A DNA stretch of 64,000 nt from Duganella lactea. Lineage in GTDB: Bacteria > Pseudomonadota > Gammaproteobacteria > Burkholderiales > Burkholderiaceae_D. Both the position numbers and the translations under genes were made by a program. Under the pieces are notes generated by a model, which was not told the DNA's origin, searched no databases, and saw only the letters and a list, made by a program, of their open reading frames with translations. The DNA lies in the NCBI RefSeq assembly GCF_009857505.1, contig NZ_WWCP01000010.1, positions 62,001-126,000 of the forward strand, read 5' to 3'. This document shows, one piece after another, positions 1 through 7,722 of this stretch (the stretch's first letter is position 1; each line of letters starts with the position of its first letter).

Positions 1-137
1 AACAGCCAGGCGTGCAAACCGGCGCGCACGACCCACTCCTCCAGCAGCGGCGCCAGCAATAGCAGGCGCGCCACGGTGGCCAGGTCCGGGTGTAATAGAG
101 CCGGGCCGCAGAAAAGAGCAGAAGGGGAGGCAAGCAC
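1..137 (-). CDS. CPBP-family intramembrane glutamic protease, C-terminal part cut by window edge
   Basis: The reverse strand reads an open frame through the window edge. From a possible GTG start at 137 it carries a hydrophobic stretch and then the motif E-E-W-V-V-R (residues 33-38 from this start) followed by A-G-L-H. EExxxR is the catalytic signature of CPBP (CAAX protease and bacteriocin-processing) membrane proteases, in which the first Glu activates water. The frame is open back to a stop near 165, and no good ribosome binding site is seen, so the start is uncertain. It is divergent from the sigma factor operon. Related small CPBP proteases in Oxalobacteraceae belong to exosortase-like protein-sorting systems (JDVT-CTERM/MrtJ type, recalled from family knowledge); that link is only a guess here, as no sorted substrate is visible. 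Confidence 0.6.
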   Translation of the reverse strand, partial: MLASPSALFCGPALLHPDLATVARLLLLAPLLEEWVVRAGLHAWL

Positions 138-231
138 GCTGGCTGAACAATCCGTCAATGTTGGTGACGGTCAATACCCACGCGCGGCAAAATGGTTCAA
201 AATTGGCGCAGAATTTATTTTTGTTTTTTTA

Positions 232-260
232 TTGAACCTTTTTTCCTGGGCTCGGTATTC
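232..260 (+). promoter_or_regulatory. Putative promoter of the ECF sigma operon
   Basis: TTGAAC at 232-237 and GTATTC at 255-260 are separated by 17 bases, preceded by a T/A-rich tract (about 210-231) that could act as an UP element. The upstream half also reads GAACC, like the -35 box of many ECF promoters, so the operon may be autoregulated by its own sigma factor. The -10 match is weak. Confidence 0.35.
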
Positions 261-281
261 ACGTGATTACAGGAGAATTGC

Positions 282-851
282 ATGCGGATTGAGCGGGGCG
301 GGGCGGACGAACTGGATGAAAGTGCCTTATTGCGGCGTATCGTGGGCGGCGACCGGTCGGCCTTCCAGGCCTTGTATCGCGCGTATTTTTCCCGTCTGGC
401 GCGTTTTTTGGACCGCATGACGCGCGACGTGCCGCTGATCGAGGAAATTATCAACGACACCATGCTGGTGGTGTGGCAGAAAGCGGACACCTTCGATGGC
501 AGTTGCAAGCTGTCGACGTGGATTTTTGGCATCGCCTACCGGCAGGGGTTGAAGGCGCTGCGCGGCGCCGACGCGCCGCTGGAGCCGCAGGACGATCAGT
601 GCGGCGACGCGGCGGCGGAGCCGGAGCACGCGATGGCGGCGCATCAGCTGCGCCAGGGCGTGAGCCGGGCGCTCGATGCGTTGCCGGTGGAGCAACGGGT
701 GGTGGTCAGCCTGACGTATTACCATGGCATGGCCTATCAGGAAATCGCCGACACCATGGGGTGTCCGGTGAACACGGTGAAGACGCGCATGTTTCACGCG
801 CGGCAAAAGCTGAAGGGCATGTTGTCCGATCATATGGAAGAAATGCAATGA
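282..851 (+). CDS. ECF-type RNA polymerase sigma-70 family factor
   Basis: This 189-residue protein has the two-domain layout of group IV (extracytoplasmic function) sigma factors. Region 2 spans about residues 20-90 (FQALYRAYFSRLARFL, then the WQKADTFDG and STWIFGIAYR segments that bind core polymerase and the -10 element). Region 4 spans about 125-180 with the helix-turn-helix YQEIADTMGCPVNTVKTRM. AGGAG at 271-275 lies in front of the ATG. Its stop overlaps the start of the anti-sigma gene (ATGA), so the pair is translationally coupled. It would direct polymerase to a small regulon, probably including this operon. The activating signal is unknown, but the neighbouring genes suggest envelope proteolysis. 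Confidence 0.93.
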   Translation: MRIERGGADELDESALLRRIVGGDRSAFQALYRAYFSRLARFLDRMTRDVPLIEEIINDTMLVVWQKADTFDGSCKLSTWIFGIAYRQGLKALRGADAPLEPQDDQCGDAAAEPEHAMAAHQLRQGVSRALDALPVEQRVVVSLTYYHGMAYQEIADTMGCPVNTVKTRMFHARQKLKGMLSDHMEEMQ

Positions 852-1504
852 GTACCCTAAGCACGATGAGCGGCGCCGAGCATCTGGCGCTACAGGATTT
901 ACTGCCCTGGTATGCGTCCGGCGCGCTGGACGAGCGCGAGGCGGAGCGGGTGCAGCGGCACCTGAGCGACTGCGCGCTGTGCCGCGAAGACCTGGCCTGG
1001 CAGCGCAAGCTGCTGGAGACCGAAGCCCCGCTGCCGGCCGGGCTGGACCCGGAACGGGCGCTGGCGCGCCTGATGCCGCAACTGGAGGCGCGCCCGGCGG
1101 CGCCAGCGCCAGCGGTAACGGGGCAGCGCCTTGCCGGCCGCCTGCGCGCCTGGCTGGGCCTCGCCGGCTGGCAGGGCTGGGCGCTGGGCGCGCAGTTCGC
1201 CGCGATCGCGGTGCTGGCCTCGATGCAGCTGATGCCGCGCCAGGAAGCGCAACCCTATCAGGCGCTGGGGCGCGGCGCGGCCGCCACGCCGGACCTGCTG
1301 GTGGTGTTCAAGCCGCTGGCGCGGGTGGAGCAGGTGCAGCGCCTGTTGCAAGCGCACAGCGCCCAGATCATCGGCGGCCCGACCGTTACCGGCGCCTACA
1401 TGCTGGAGGTGGAACAGAGCCGCCAGGCGCAACTGCTATCGGCGTTGCGCGCCGATCCGGCGGTGGAGCTGGCCGAATCGCTGACCGCCGGTAGCCAGCC
1501 ATGA
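848..1504 (+). CDS. Transmembrane zinc-finger anti-sigma factor with subtilase-propeptide-like periplasmic domain
   Basis: The ATG at 848 overlaps the sigma factor stop and gives 218 residues. Residues 15-55 form a ZAS-type anti-sigma domain with the H-x3-C-x2-C signature (H38, C42, C45) that sequesters ECF sigma factors. After a Pro/Ala linker comes one membrane span (about 109-129). Residues 149-212 begin LLVVFKP and end RADPAVELAE, the pattern of fervidolysin/inhibitor-I9-type subtilase propeptides, which here would lie in the periplasm. The next gene is a subtilase overlapping this one by 4 bases. I infer that the periplasmic domain binds or is cut by that protease to control sigma release. 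The anti-sigma assignment is firm; the propeptide resemblance is by eye. Confidence 0.85.
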   Translation: MSTLSTMSGAEHLALQDLLPWYASGALDEREAERVQRHLSDCALCREDLAWQRKLLETEAPLPAGLDPERALARLMPQLEARPAAPAPAVTGQRLAGRLRAWLGLAGWQGWALGAQFAAIAVLASMQLMPRQEAQPYQALGRGAAATPDLLVVFKPLARVEQVQRLLQAHSAQIIGGPTVTGAYMLEVEQSRQAQLLSALRADPAVELAESLTAGSQP

Positions 1505-2808
1505 GGCCGCTGTTGGCACGTTGGCTGGCGGTGTGTTTGGGCCTGGCCCTGCTGACCGGCGCCACCGCCGCGCAAACCGAATCCGATCTGCCGCAGATCG
1601 GCGGCCCGTCCACCGACGTGCAGACGGCCGGGCCGGCGGCGCCCGAGGCGGCCGCGAACGCTGAAATCCTGGTGATGTTCCATCTGCCGGCGCCGCATTT
1701 TCGCCCCGACAGCTATGGCAGCGCCGATTACCGCGACGACGCCGGCCGCGCCGCGCGCCAGCGCCTGGCGGCGCAGCTGGCGCAGGAGTACCAGCTGGAA
1801 CTGGTCGAGGACTGGGCGATGCCGGTGCTCAGCATCGATTGCTACCGCATGCGACTGCCCGCCGGCATGGCCACCGCGCCGCTGCTGGCGGCCCTGGCGC
1901 AGGACCAGCGCGTGGCGTGGACGCAGCTGATCCAGGACTTCGTGGCGCAAGGCGGCAGCGACCCGCTGTACCGCACGCAGCCGGTCGCCGGCGCCTGGCA
2001 ACTGGCGCAGGTACGCAAGGTCGCCACCGGCCGCAAGGTGGTGGTGGCGGTGGTCGATAGCGGCGTCGAGAGCAATCATCCCGACCTGGCCGGCCAGGTG
2101 GCGTTGGAGGAGAACTTCGTCGATCAGCAAAAATACGTGGCCGAATTGCACGGCACCGCCATCGCCGGCGTGATCGCCGCCCGCGCCGGCAACGGCATCG
2201 GCATCGAGGGCGTGGCGCCCGAGGCGCGGTTGCTGGCCCTGCGGGCCTGCTGGCAGGCCGGCAGCGCCACCCGCTGCAACAGCTTCACGCTGGCCAAGGC
2301 GCTCAACTTTGCGTTGGCTAATGGCGCCCAGGTCATCAATCTCAGCCTCTCCGGCCCGCAGGACCGGCTGTTGCAGCAACTGGTGGAAGTGGCGCTGGCG
2401 CGCGGCATCCGCGTGGTGGGCGCGGTCGATCCGGCGCGGCCGGACGGCGGCTTTCCGGCCAATACGCCGGGCGTGTTCGCGGTGGCCTCCGATGGCGCCG
2501 CGCCGCACACCGGCAACCACGCGCTGACCGCGCCGGGGCGTGACATCCCCACCACCATGCCGGGCGGGCGCTGGGGGCTGGTCAGCGGCTCGTCCTACGC
2601 CGCCGCCCACGTCTCCGGCATGCTGGCCTTGCTGGAACAACTCAAACCGCAGATGCCGGCCGCCAGACTGCGCGACAGCATCGTCCTGAACGAAGGCGGC
2701 GTACCGTTGACGGGAATAGATCTGTGTGCCACCATCAGCCGCATTTCAGGAAGGTGCTCATGCGCGTGTACACACAGTTCCAGCAGCCAATTCGCACAGT
2801 CGCCCTAA
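1501..2808 (+). CDS. S8 family subtilisin-like serine peptidase
   Basis: A 435-residue secreted subtilase. Residues 1-24 are a signal peptide ending ATAA-Q. Residues 55-150 form an N-terminal propeptide (starting EILVMFHLP). The catalytic domain follows, with Asp186 (VVDSGV), His217 (LHGTAIAG) and Ser365 (SGSSYAAAHVSG). At the place where subtilisins have the oxyanion Asn in AAGN, this protein reads GAVD (Asp310), a substitution known in the prohormone convertase PC2. The last residues are Cys/Ser-rich and overlap the following gene by 49 bases, so the C-terminus may have been shaped by the overlap. It starts inside the anti-sigma gene (ATGA overlap), making a three-gene regulatory unit. Confidence 0.92.
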   Translation: MRPLLARWLAVCLGLALLTGATAAQTESDLPQIGGPSTDVQTAGPAAPEAAANAEILVMFHLPAPHFRPDSYGSADYRDDAGRAARQRLAAQLAQEYQLELVEDWAMPVLSIDCYRMRLPAGMATAPLLAALAQDQRVAWTQLIQDFVAQGGSDPLYRTQPVAGAWQLAQVRKVATGRKVVVAVVDSGVESNHPDLAGQVALEENFVDQQKYVAELHGTAIAGVIAARAGNGIGIEGVAPEARLLALRACWQAGSATRCNSFTLAKALNFALANGAQVINLSLSGPQDRLLQQLVEVALARGIRVVGAVDPARPDGGFPANTPGVFAVASDGAAPHTGNHALTAPGRDIPTTMPGGRWGLVSGSSYAAAHVSGMLALLEQLKPQMPAARLRDSIVLNEGGVPLTGIDLCATISRISGRCSCACTHSSSSQFAQSP

Positions 2809-3482
2809 GCCTCTTGTCATGCTTGCTGGCGCCGGCGGCCCAGGCGCAACTGAGCGGCAGCGCCGGCCTGATGTCCAACTACCTGTATCGCGGTATTTCA
2901 CTGAGTAACAATCAGCCGGCGGCGCGTTTGGCGCTGAACTATGACGGCGCCGGCGGCTGGTATGCCGGCGGTCAGGCCGTGACCGGTCAACTGGTGACCG
3001 AACAGCAGCGCAACGTGCAATGGGTCGGCTATGCCGGTTATGCCGCGCGGCTGGCTTCCGGCCTGTCGTGGGAAAGCGGCGTCAGCGCCTATGCCTTTCC
3101 CCGCAGCCCGACCTGGAATTTTCGCGAAGTGTACGTCGGCCTGGCCGGTAATGGACTGAGCGGCCGGCTGCATTATTCGCCCGACTATCTGGGCATGAAC
3201 GAGCGCACCTTGTTTGGGGAACTGAACGGCGGCTGGATGCTGGCGCCGCGCTGGCAGGCGTTCTGGCACGGTGGCTATCTGCACTCGTTCGACAACGCGC
3301 TGAGCAACCGCGCCGAGTTGCGTTTCGGCGTCGCCACCGGCCTGCACGGCTGGCGCGCGCAGGCCTCGTTCGACCTGACGCGTTTGCGCAGCGCGTCCAA
3401 CAGCCGTACCTATATTGGCACGTCGGCCATCGATGTCGACTGGGAGCGGCGGCTGGTGCTGTCGTTTGCCCGCGCTTTCTGA
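2760..3482 (+). CDS. TorF-family putative outer-membrane porin
   Basis: The chosen ATG at 2760 is preceded by AGGAAGG inside the end of the subtilase gene and gives 240 residues: a signal peptide (ending AAQAQ, about residue 30) and then a beta-rich, aromatic-alternating sequence beginning GSAGLMSNYLYRGISLSNNQ. That opening is typical of the TIGR02001 (Gcw_chp) family, now called TorF-type putative porins, and the chain ends in Phe as beta-barrel proteins usually do (LSFARAF). The 49-base overlap suggests it belongs to the sigma/anti-sigma/protease operon, perhaps as a target or as the envelope channel whose state is monitored. The substrate is unknown. Confidence 0.82.
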   Translation: MRVYTQFQQPIRTVALSLLSCLLAPAAQAQLSGSAGLMSNYLYRGISLSNNQPAARLALNYDGAGGWYAGGQAVTGQLVTEQQRNVQWVGYAGYAARLASGLSWESGVSAYAFPRSPTWNFREVYVGLAGNGLSGRLHYSPDYLGMNERTLFGELNGGWMLAPRWQAFWHGGYLHSFDNALSNRAELRFGVATGLHGWRAQASFDLTRLRSASNSRTYIGTSAIDVDWERRLVLSFARAF

Positions 3483-3510
3483 ACCAGGATCTTTGCATGG
3501 GGATGCGGAT

Positions 3511-4197
3511 ATGAGTACCGTGGTTAACCTGTGGCCGCTGCTGGGCGTGGCCGTCATCATCGCCGGCTTCGTGCTGCGCGCCCATCCGGTGCTGGTGGTG
3601 GTGGCGGCCTGTTTTGTCACCGGCTTTGCCGCCGCCATGCCGGTCGAGCAGTTGCTGGCCAGCCTGGGCGCCGCCTTCATCAAGACGCGCAACCTGCCGC
3701 TGATCCTGCTACTGCCGATCGCCGCCATCGGCTTGCTGGAGCGCTACGGCCTGAAGGAGCACGCGCAAGCCTCGATCGCGCGCATCCGCTCGGCCACCAC
3801 CGGCCGGCTGCTGATTGTCTACCTGGCGGTGCGCGAACTCACCGCCGCCTTCGGCCTGACCAGCATCGGCGGTCATCCGAACATGGTGCGGCCGCTGGTG
3901 GCGCCGATGGCGGAAGGGGCGGCCGAGGTGCGCTATCCGAATATCACCATGGACATGCGGTACCGCATCCGCGCCATGGCGGCCGCCACCGACAACGTCG
4001 GCCTGTTTTTTGGTGAGGATATCTTTGTTGCCTTCGGCGCCATCGTGTTGATGCAAACCATACTGCATGGCGAAGGCATCGATGTCGATCCGCTGCACAT
4101 GGCGCTGTGGGGCATTCCGACTGCGGTGTGCGCCTTCATCATCCACTCGTGGCGCCTGTACCGCTTGGACGCGCAGATCGCCCGGAGCGTGCGATGA
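3511..4197 (+). CDS. DUF969-family subunit of a putative 5-oxoproline transporter
   Basis: A 228-residue integral membrane protein with several hydrophobic spans, and the conserved stretches TRNLPLILLLPIAAIGLLERYGL and GHPNMVRPLVAPMAEGAA that mark DUF969. Family knowledge pairs DUF969 with DUF979 and with pyroglutamyl peptidase or 5-oxoprolinase, and the pair is annotated as a 5-oxoproline transporter; exactly this order is seen here. Its stop overlaps the ATG of the DUF979 gene (ATGA), which fits a two-subunit membrane complex made in equal amounts. The ATG at 3511 was chosen because the conserved protein begins there; upstream codons in frame lie in the 28-base gap and in the previous gene. 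Confidence 0.85.
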   Translation: MSTVVNLWPLLGVAVIIAGFVLRAHPVLVVVAACFVTGFAAAMPVEQLLASLGAAFIKTRNLPLILLLPIAAIGLLERYGLKEHAQASIARIRSATTGRLLIVYLAVRELTAAFGLTSIGGHPNMVRPLVAPMAEGAAEVRYPNITMDMRYRIRAMAAATDNVGLFFGEDIFVAFGAIVLMQTILHGEGIDVDPLHMALWGIPTAVCAFIIHSWRLYRLDAQIARSVR

Positions 4198-5150
4198 TCG
4201 TCACGCTGGATTTCTTCTACTACGTGCTGGGCGTGATGCTGCTGATCGTCGCCGTCATGGCGCTGCGCGATCCGCACAATCCCAGGCGTTACAGCAGCGC
4301 CTTGTTCTGGGCGCTGTACGCGGTGATCTACCTGGCCGGCGAACAACTGCCGCCGGTGGCGGCCGGTCTGCTGATGGTGGTGATGGCGCTGATCGCCGGC
4401 TTCGGCGGCGTAGCCCTGGGCCGCTATGGCGACCGCACGCCGGAGGAGCGCGGCACCAGCGCGCGGCGGCTGGGCCACAAGCTGCTGATTCCGGCGTTGC
4501 TGATTCCACTCACCACCGTCATCGGCGCCACCTTGTTGAAGGACGTGCGCTGGCACGGCCTGTTCCTGCTCGATCCGAAAAACATCACGCTGGTCAGCCT
4601 CGGCTGCGGCTCGTTGTTCGCGGTCGCCACCGCCTGCTGGCTGACACGCTCGACGCCGATGCAGGCGCTGCGCGAATCGCGCCGCCTGGTCGATCATCTG
4701 GGCTGGGCGGTGGTGCTGCCGCACATGCTGGCGGTGCTGGGCCTGCTGTTCACCGATGCCGGCATGGGCAAGGCGGTGGCGCATGTGGTCACGTCGTACA
4801 TCAATATGGACGTGCGGCTGGTGGCGGTGGCGGTGTATTGCATCGGCATGGCGCTGTTCACCATCATCATGGGCAATGGCTTCGCGGCGTTTCCGGTGAT
4901 GGCCGGCGGCGTTGGCATTCCGGTGTTGGTGGGCGTGTATCACGCCAATCCTGCGGTGATGGCGGCGATCGGCATGTTCAGCGCCTACTGCGGCACCTTG
5001 ATGACGCCGATGGCGGCCAATTTCAACATCGTGCCGGCGGCGCTGCTGGAACTGCCGGATAAAAACGCGGTCGTCAAAATGCAGATTCCCACGGCATTGC
5101 CATTATTGTTAGTAAATATTGCGCTGCTTTATTTTTTGATGAATCTGTGA
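4194..5150 (+). CDS. DUF979-family subunit of a putative 5-oxoproline transporter
   Basis: A 318-residue polytopic membrane protein with about nine to ten hydrophobic spans. The motif MGNGFAAFPVMAGGVGIP and the C-terminal GTLMTPMAANFNIVPAALLEL are characteristic of DUF979. It is translationally coupled to the DUF969 gene by an ATGA overlap and followed after 37 bases by pyroglutamyl peptidase. Together they would import 5-oxoproline (pyroglutamate) or related peptides; the substrate is inferred from family and neighbours, not from visible binding residues. Confidence 0.86.
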   Translation: MIVTLDFFYYVLGVMLLIVAVMALRDPHNPRRYSSALFWALYAVIYLAGEQLPPVAAGLLMVVMALIAGFGGVALGRYGDRTPEERGTSARRLGHKLLIPALLIPLTTVIGATLLKDVRWHGLFLLDPKNITLVSLGCGSLFAVATACWLTRSTPMQALRESRRLVDHLGWAVVLPHMLAVLGLLFTDAGMGKAVAHVVTSYINMDVRLVAVAVYCIGMALFTIIMGNGFAAFPVMAGGVGIPVLVGVYHANPAVMAAIGMFSAYCGTLMTPMAANFNIVPAALLELPDKNAVVKMQIPTALPLLLVNIALLYFLMNL

Positions 5151-5187
5151 GACGCTGCTGGGTTAATGCGTCACGGAGTTCGTGGAG

Positions 5188-5838
5188 ATGAAAAAGATCA
5201 TATTGTTAACGGGCTTTGAACCGTTTAACAAAGAGACCATCAATCCCTCGTGGGAAGCGGTGCGTCAGCTGGAAGGTTGGCACGAAGGAGAGTTCGTGGT
5301 GCACGCGCGGCAGTTGCCTTGCGTGTTCGGGCGCGCGCTGAAGGTGGTGCATCAGGCGGTGGAGGAGCTGCAACCCAGCATCGTCATCGCGGTCGGGCAG
5401 GCCGGTGGCCGGCTGGATATTTCGGTGGAGCGCATCGCCATCAATATCGATGACGCGCCGATTCCCGACAACCAGCATCGGCAGATCGTCGACCAGACTA
5501 TCATCAACGGCGGCCCCGCCGCCTATTTCTCGACCTTGCCGATCAAGGCCATCGTCCATGAGTTGCGCGCGGCGGGCTTGCCGGCGTCGGTGTCGCAGAC
5601 GGCGGGCACGTTTGTCTGCAATCATGTGTTCTATGGTCTCATGCATCAGGCGCACGAATGGGGCACCACCATGCGGGCCGGTTTCATTCACATTCCGTAT
5701 CTGCCGGAGCAGGCCGCGCGTCATCCGGGCACGGCCAGCATGCAGCTGGCGGATGTGGTCGAAGCATTGCGCATCGCCGTCCGCACCACGCTGGCGCACA
5801 CCATCGATGTGCGCGAGGCGGGCGGGCTGACGCACTAG
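5188..5838 (+). CDS. pcp: Pyroglutamyl-peptidase I
   Basis: A 216-residue cytoplasmic cysteine peptidase (family C15) that removes N-terminal pyroglutamate from peptides. The catalytic triad is visible at the family's usual positions: Glu81 (DISVERIAIN), Cys144 (AGTFVCNHVFY) and His168 (GFIHIPYLPEQ), and the protein opens with the typical ILLTGFEPF. I chose the ATG at 5188, with GGAG at 5175-5178 nine bases upstream, over a GTG two codons earlier. It ends three bases from the convergent LysR gene. With the transporter pair it forms a module for obtaining pyroglutamate, although no 5-oxoprolinase is in the window. Confidence 0.95.
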   Translation: MKKIILLTGFEPFNKETINPSWEAVRQLEGWHEGEFVVHARQLPCVFGRALKVVHQAVEELQPSIVIAVGQAGGRLDISVERIAINIDDAPIPDNQHRQIVDQTIINGGPAAYFSTLPIKAIVHELRAAGLPASVSQTAGTFVCNHVFYGLMHQAHEWGTTMRAGFIHIPYLPEQAARHPGTASMQLADVVEALRIAVRTTLAHTIDVREAGGLTH

Positions 5839-5841
5839 GCC

Positions 5842-6747
5842 TCAGTCGCGCGCCGGCGGGTTGAGGATATTCAGGAAGGCGCGCACCACGGGCGCGTCGT
5901 CGGTGGTGGTGTAGCTGATGTACAGATTGGCCGATGGCGGATTGCTGCGGATCTGCACGAACACCACGCCCGGCCAGCCGATGCGGCTGGTGGTCTCGGG
6001 CATCAGCGCCACGCCCAGCCCGGCGCCGACCATGGCCAGCAAGGTCTGCGGCTCGGACGCTTCCTGAAAAATCGTCGGCTGGAAGCCGGCCTTCACACAG
6101 CACTGGATCAGGTAGCGCGGGAACGATGACTTGTCCAGCGCCAGTGTCAGCATCGGTTCTTCGGCGATGTCGGTCAGCTCGATCGCCTCTTCCTTGGCCA
6201 GCGGATGGTGCTCGTTGAGGGCTACGCACACGTCTTCGCGGAAGCACAATTCCTGGCGCAGGTTGTCGTGTTTCAGGTCGTCCTCGTCCAGCCGCGGCTC
6301 GCGCCAGAAGCCGACGTCGATCTGCTTGGCGCGCAGCGCTTCGTATTGCAGCGTTGGGCCCAGTTCATGCAGCGTCCATGTCACACGCGGGAACTTGGTC
6401 TGGAATTCTTCCAGCAGACTGGGGATCGGCCCCCACATCGCCGAGCCGACGATGCCAACGCGCAGCCGGCCGACTTCGCCGCGGTCGATCTGGCGGATGG
6501 TGTCGATGGTCATGCGCATCTTGGCCAGCAGTTCGGACGCCTCGCTCATCAGCGCCTTGCCGGCCACCGTCAGCTCGAAGGTGCGGGTGGTGCGGGCGAA
6601 CAGTTTGACGCCCAGTTCGCTTTCCAGTTTCATGATCTGCTGGCTCAGCGGCGGCTGCGAGATGTGCAGGCGCTCGGCGGCACGGCTGAAACTTTTTTCT
6701 TCAGCGACCGCGAGGAAGTACTTCAGTTGTTTCAGATCGATGGACAT
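5842..6747 (-). CDS. LysR-family transcriptional regulator
   Basis: A 301-residue LysR protein: winged helix-turn-helix at residues 1-62 (LKQLKYFLAVAEEKSFSRAAE, then ISQPPLSQQIMKLE) and a periplasmic-binding-protein-like effector domain with GRLRVGIVGSA near residue 90 and a later FREDVCVAL. The overall style resembles the CatR/BenM/CbbR branch that senses small aromatic or organic acids. ATG at 6747 starts the conserved region. It lies downstream of psuK-psuG on the same strand, 59 bases after psuG and separated from it by a palindromic repeat, and converges on pcp. Its target is not evident; it could regulate either neighbour. Confidence 0.9.
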   Translation of the reverse strand: MSIDLKQLKYFLAVAEEKSFSRAAERLHISQPPLSQQIMKLESELGVKLFARTTRTFELTVAGKALMSEASELLAKMRMTIDTIRQIDRGEVGRLRVGIVGSAMWGPIPSLLEEFQTKFPRVTWTLHELGPTLQYEALRAKQIDVGFWREPRLDEDDLKHDNLRQELCFREDVCVALNEHHPLAKEEAIELTDIAEEPMLTLALDKSSFPRYLIQCCVKAGFQPTIFQEASEPQTLLAMVGAGLGVALMPETTSRIGWPGVVFVQIRSNPPSANLYISYTTTDDAPVVRAFLNILNPPARD

Positions 6748-6773
6748 GGTGGCCTCGAAAGTTTGCCCCTCGT

Positions 6774-6795
6774 CATTCCGGCCTGCGCCGGAATG
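6774..6795. repeat. REP-like palindrome, copy 1
   Basis: CATTCCGGC (6774-6782), loop CTGC, GCCGGAATG (6787-6795): a perfect 9-bp stem lying between psuG and the LysR gene. Similar hairpins recur at 9948-9977, 14554-14579 and 25540-25569. Confidence 0.8.
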
Positions 6796-6806
6796 CCTGT
6801 TGGCGA

Positions 6807-7718
6807 TCAGGTCCGTTGCATCGCCACCGCCAGCGCGGCGCCGCAACGGGCATTGTTTTTCACCAGCGCGATATTGGTGGCCAGACTGCGTCCCCCGGTC
6901 AGCGCCTTGATGCGGCTAAGCAGGAACGGCGTGACGTGCTTGCCGCTTACCCCTTGCTGTTCCGCCTCGCCCAGCGCCTGTTCGGTGATGCGGTCGATCT
7001 CTTCCTTCGGCATCGCCTCGGCGGCCGGCACCGGATTGCTGACCACGATACCGCCTTTCAGGCCCAGCTGCCACTTGGTGTGAATGAAAGCCGCCTGCCC
7101 GGCCGGCGTATCCAGCTGGAAGTCGGCGTTGAAGCCGCTCTCGCGGGTGAAGAACGCCGGGAAGCCGCGCTGGCCGACACTGATCACCGGCACGCCATGC
7201 GTCTCCAGGTACTCCAGCGTCAGGCCGATATCCAGAATCGATTTGACGCCGGCGCACACCACCGCCACCGACGTCTGCGCCAGCTCCTGCAAGTCGGCCG
7301 AAATGTCGAAGCTGGTCTCGGCGCCACGGTGCACGCCGCCGATGCCGCCGGTGACGAACACCTGAATGCCGGCCAGCTCGGCGCAGATCATGGTCGCCGC
7401 CACGGTGGTGGCGCCCAGCTTGTTCTGCGACAGCACGTAGGGCAGGTCGCGGCGGCTGACCTTGATCGCGTCGGTCGAGGTGCCCAGCAGTTCCAGCTGC
7501 GCCTCCGACAGGCCGATGCAGATCTTGCCGCCGATGATGGCGATGGTGGCCGGCACGGCGCCGCCGTCGCGGATCAGCTGTTCGACTTCCCGCGCCATCT
7601 GGACGTTTTGCGGATACGGCATGCCGTGCGAAATGATGGTCGATTCCAGCGCGACGATGGGCTGGCCGGCGGCGCGGGCGGCGGCCACTTCCGGCGAGAA
7701 CAACAGGTATTGGTGCAT
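6807..7718 (-). CDS. psuG: Pseudouridine-5'-phosphate glycosidase
   Basis: A 303-residue enzyme that splits pseudouridine 5'-phosphate into uracil and ribose 5-phosphate, breaking an unusual C-C glycosidic bond. Signature segments are [16 protein letters not shown], the catalytic-Lys region [35 protein letters not shown] and [10 protein letters not shown]. The ATG at 7718 has AGGATAAG just upstream. It follows the kinase gene by 4 bases on the same strand, so the two enzymes of the pathway are co-transcribed. The uracil released can enter the pyrimidine-degradation genes at 22-32 kb. Confidence 0.96.
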   Translation of the reverse strand: MHQYLLFSPEVAAARAAGQPIVALESTIISHGMPYPQNVQMAREVEQLIRDGGAVPATIAIIGGKICIGLSEAQLELLGTSTDAIKVSRRDLPYVLSQNKLGATTVAATMICAELAGIQVFVTGGIGGVHRGAETSFDISADLQELAQTSVAVVCAGVKSILDIGLTLEYLETHGVPVISVGQRGFPAFFTRESGFNADFQLDTPAGQAAFIHTKWQLGLKGGIVVSNPVPAAEAMPKEEIDRITEQALGEAEQQGVSGKHVTPFLLSRIKALTGGRSLATNIALVKNNARCGAALAVAMQRT

Positions 7719-7722
7719 GGTC

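Noticed and set aside
473..1504. Long open frame extending the anti-sigma gene back into the sigma gene
   Set aside because: Residues before 848 run through the sigma factor in another frame and have no domain; ATG at 848 with ATGA coupling gives a normal anti-sigma protein.
1396..2640. 414-codon reverse-strand frame across the subtilase gene
   Set aside because: Mirror frame of a GC-rich coding gene, rich in His/Arg/Gln, with no recognisable domain.
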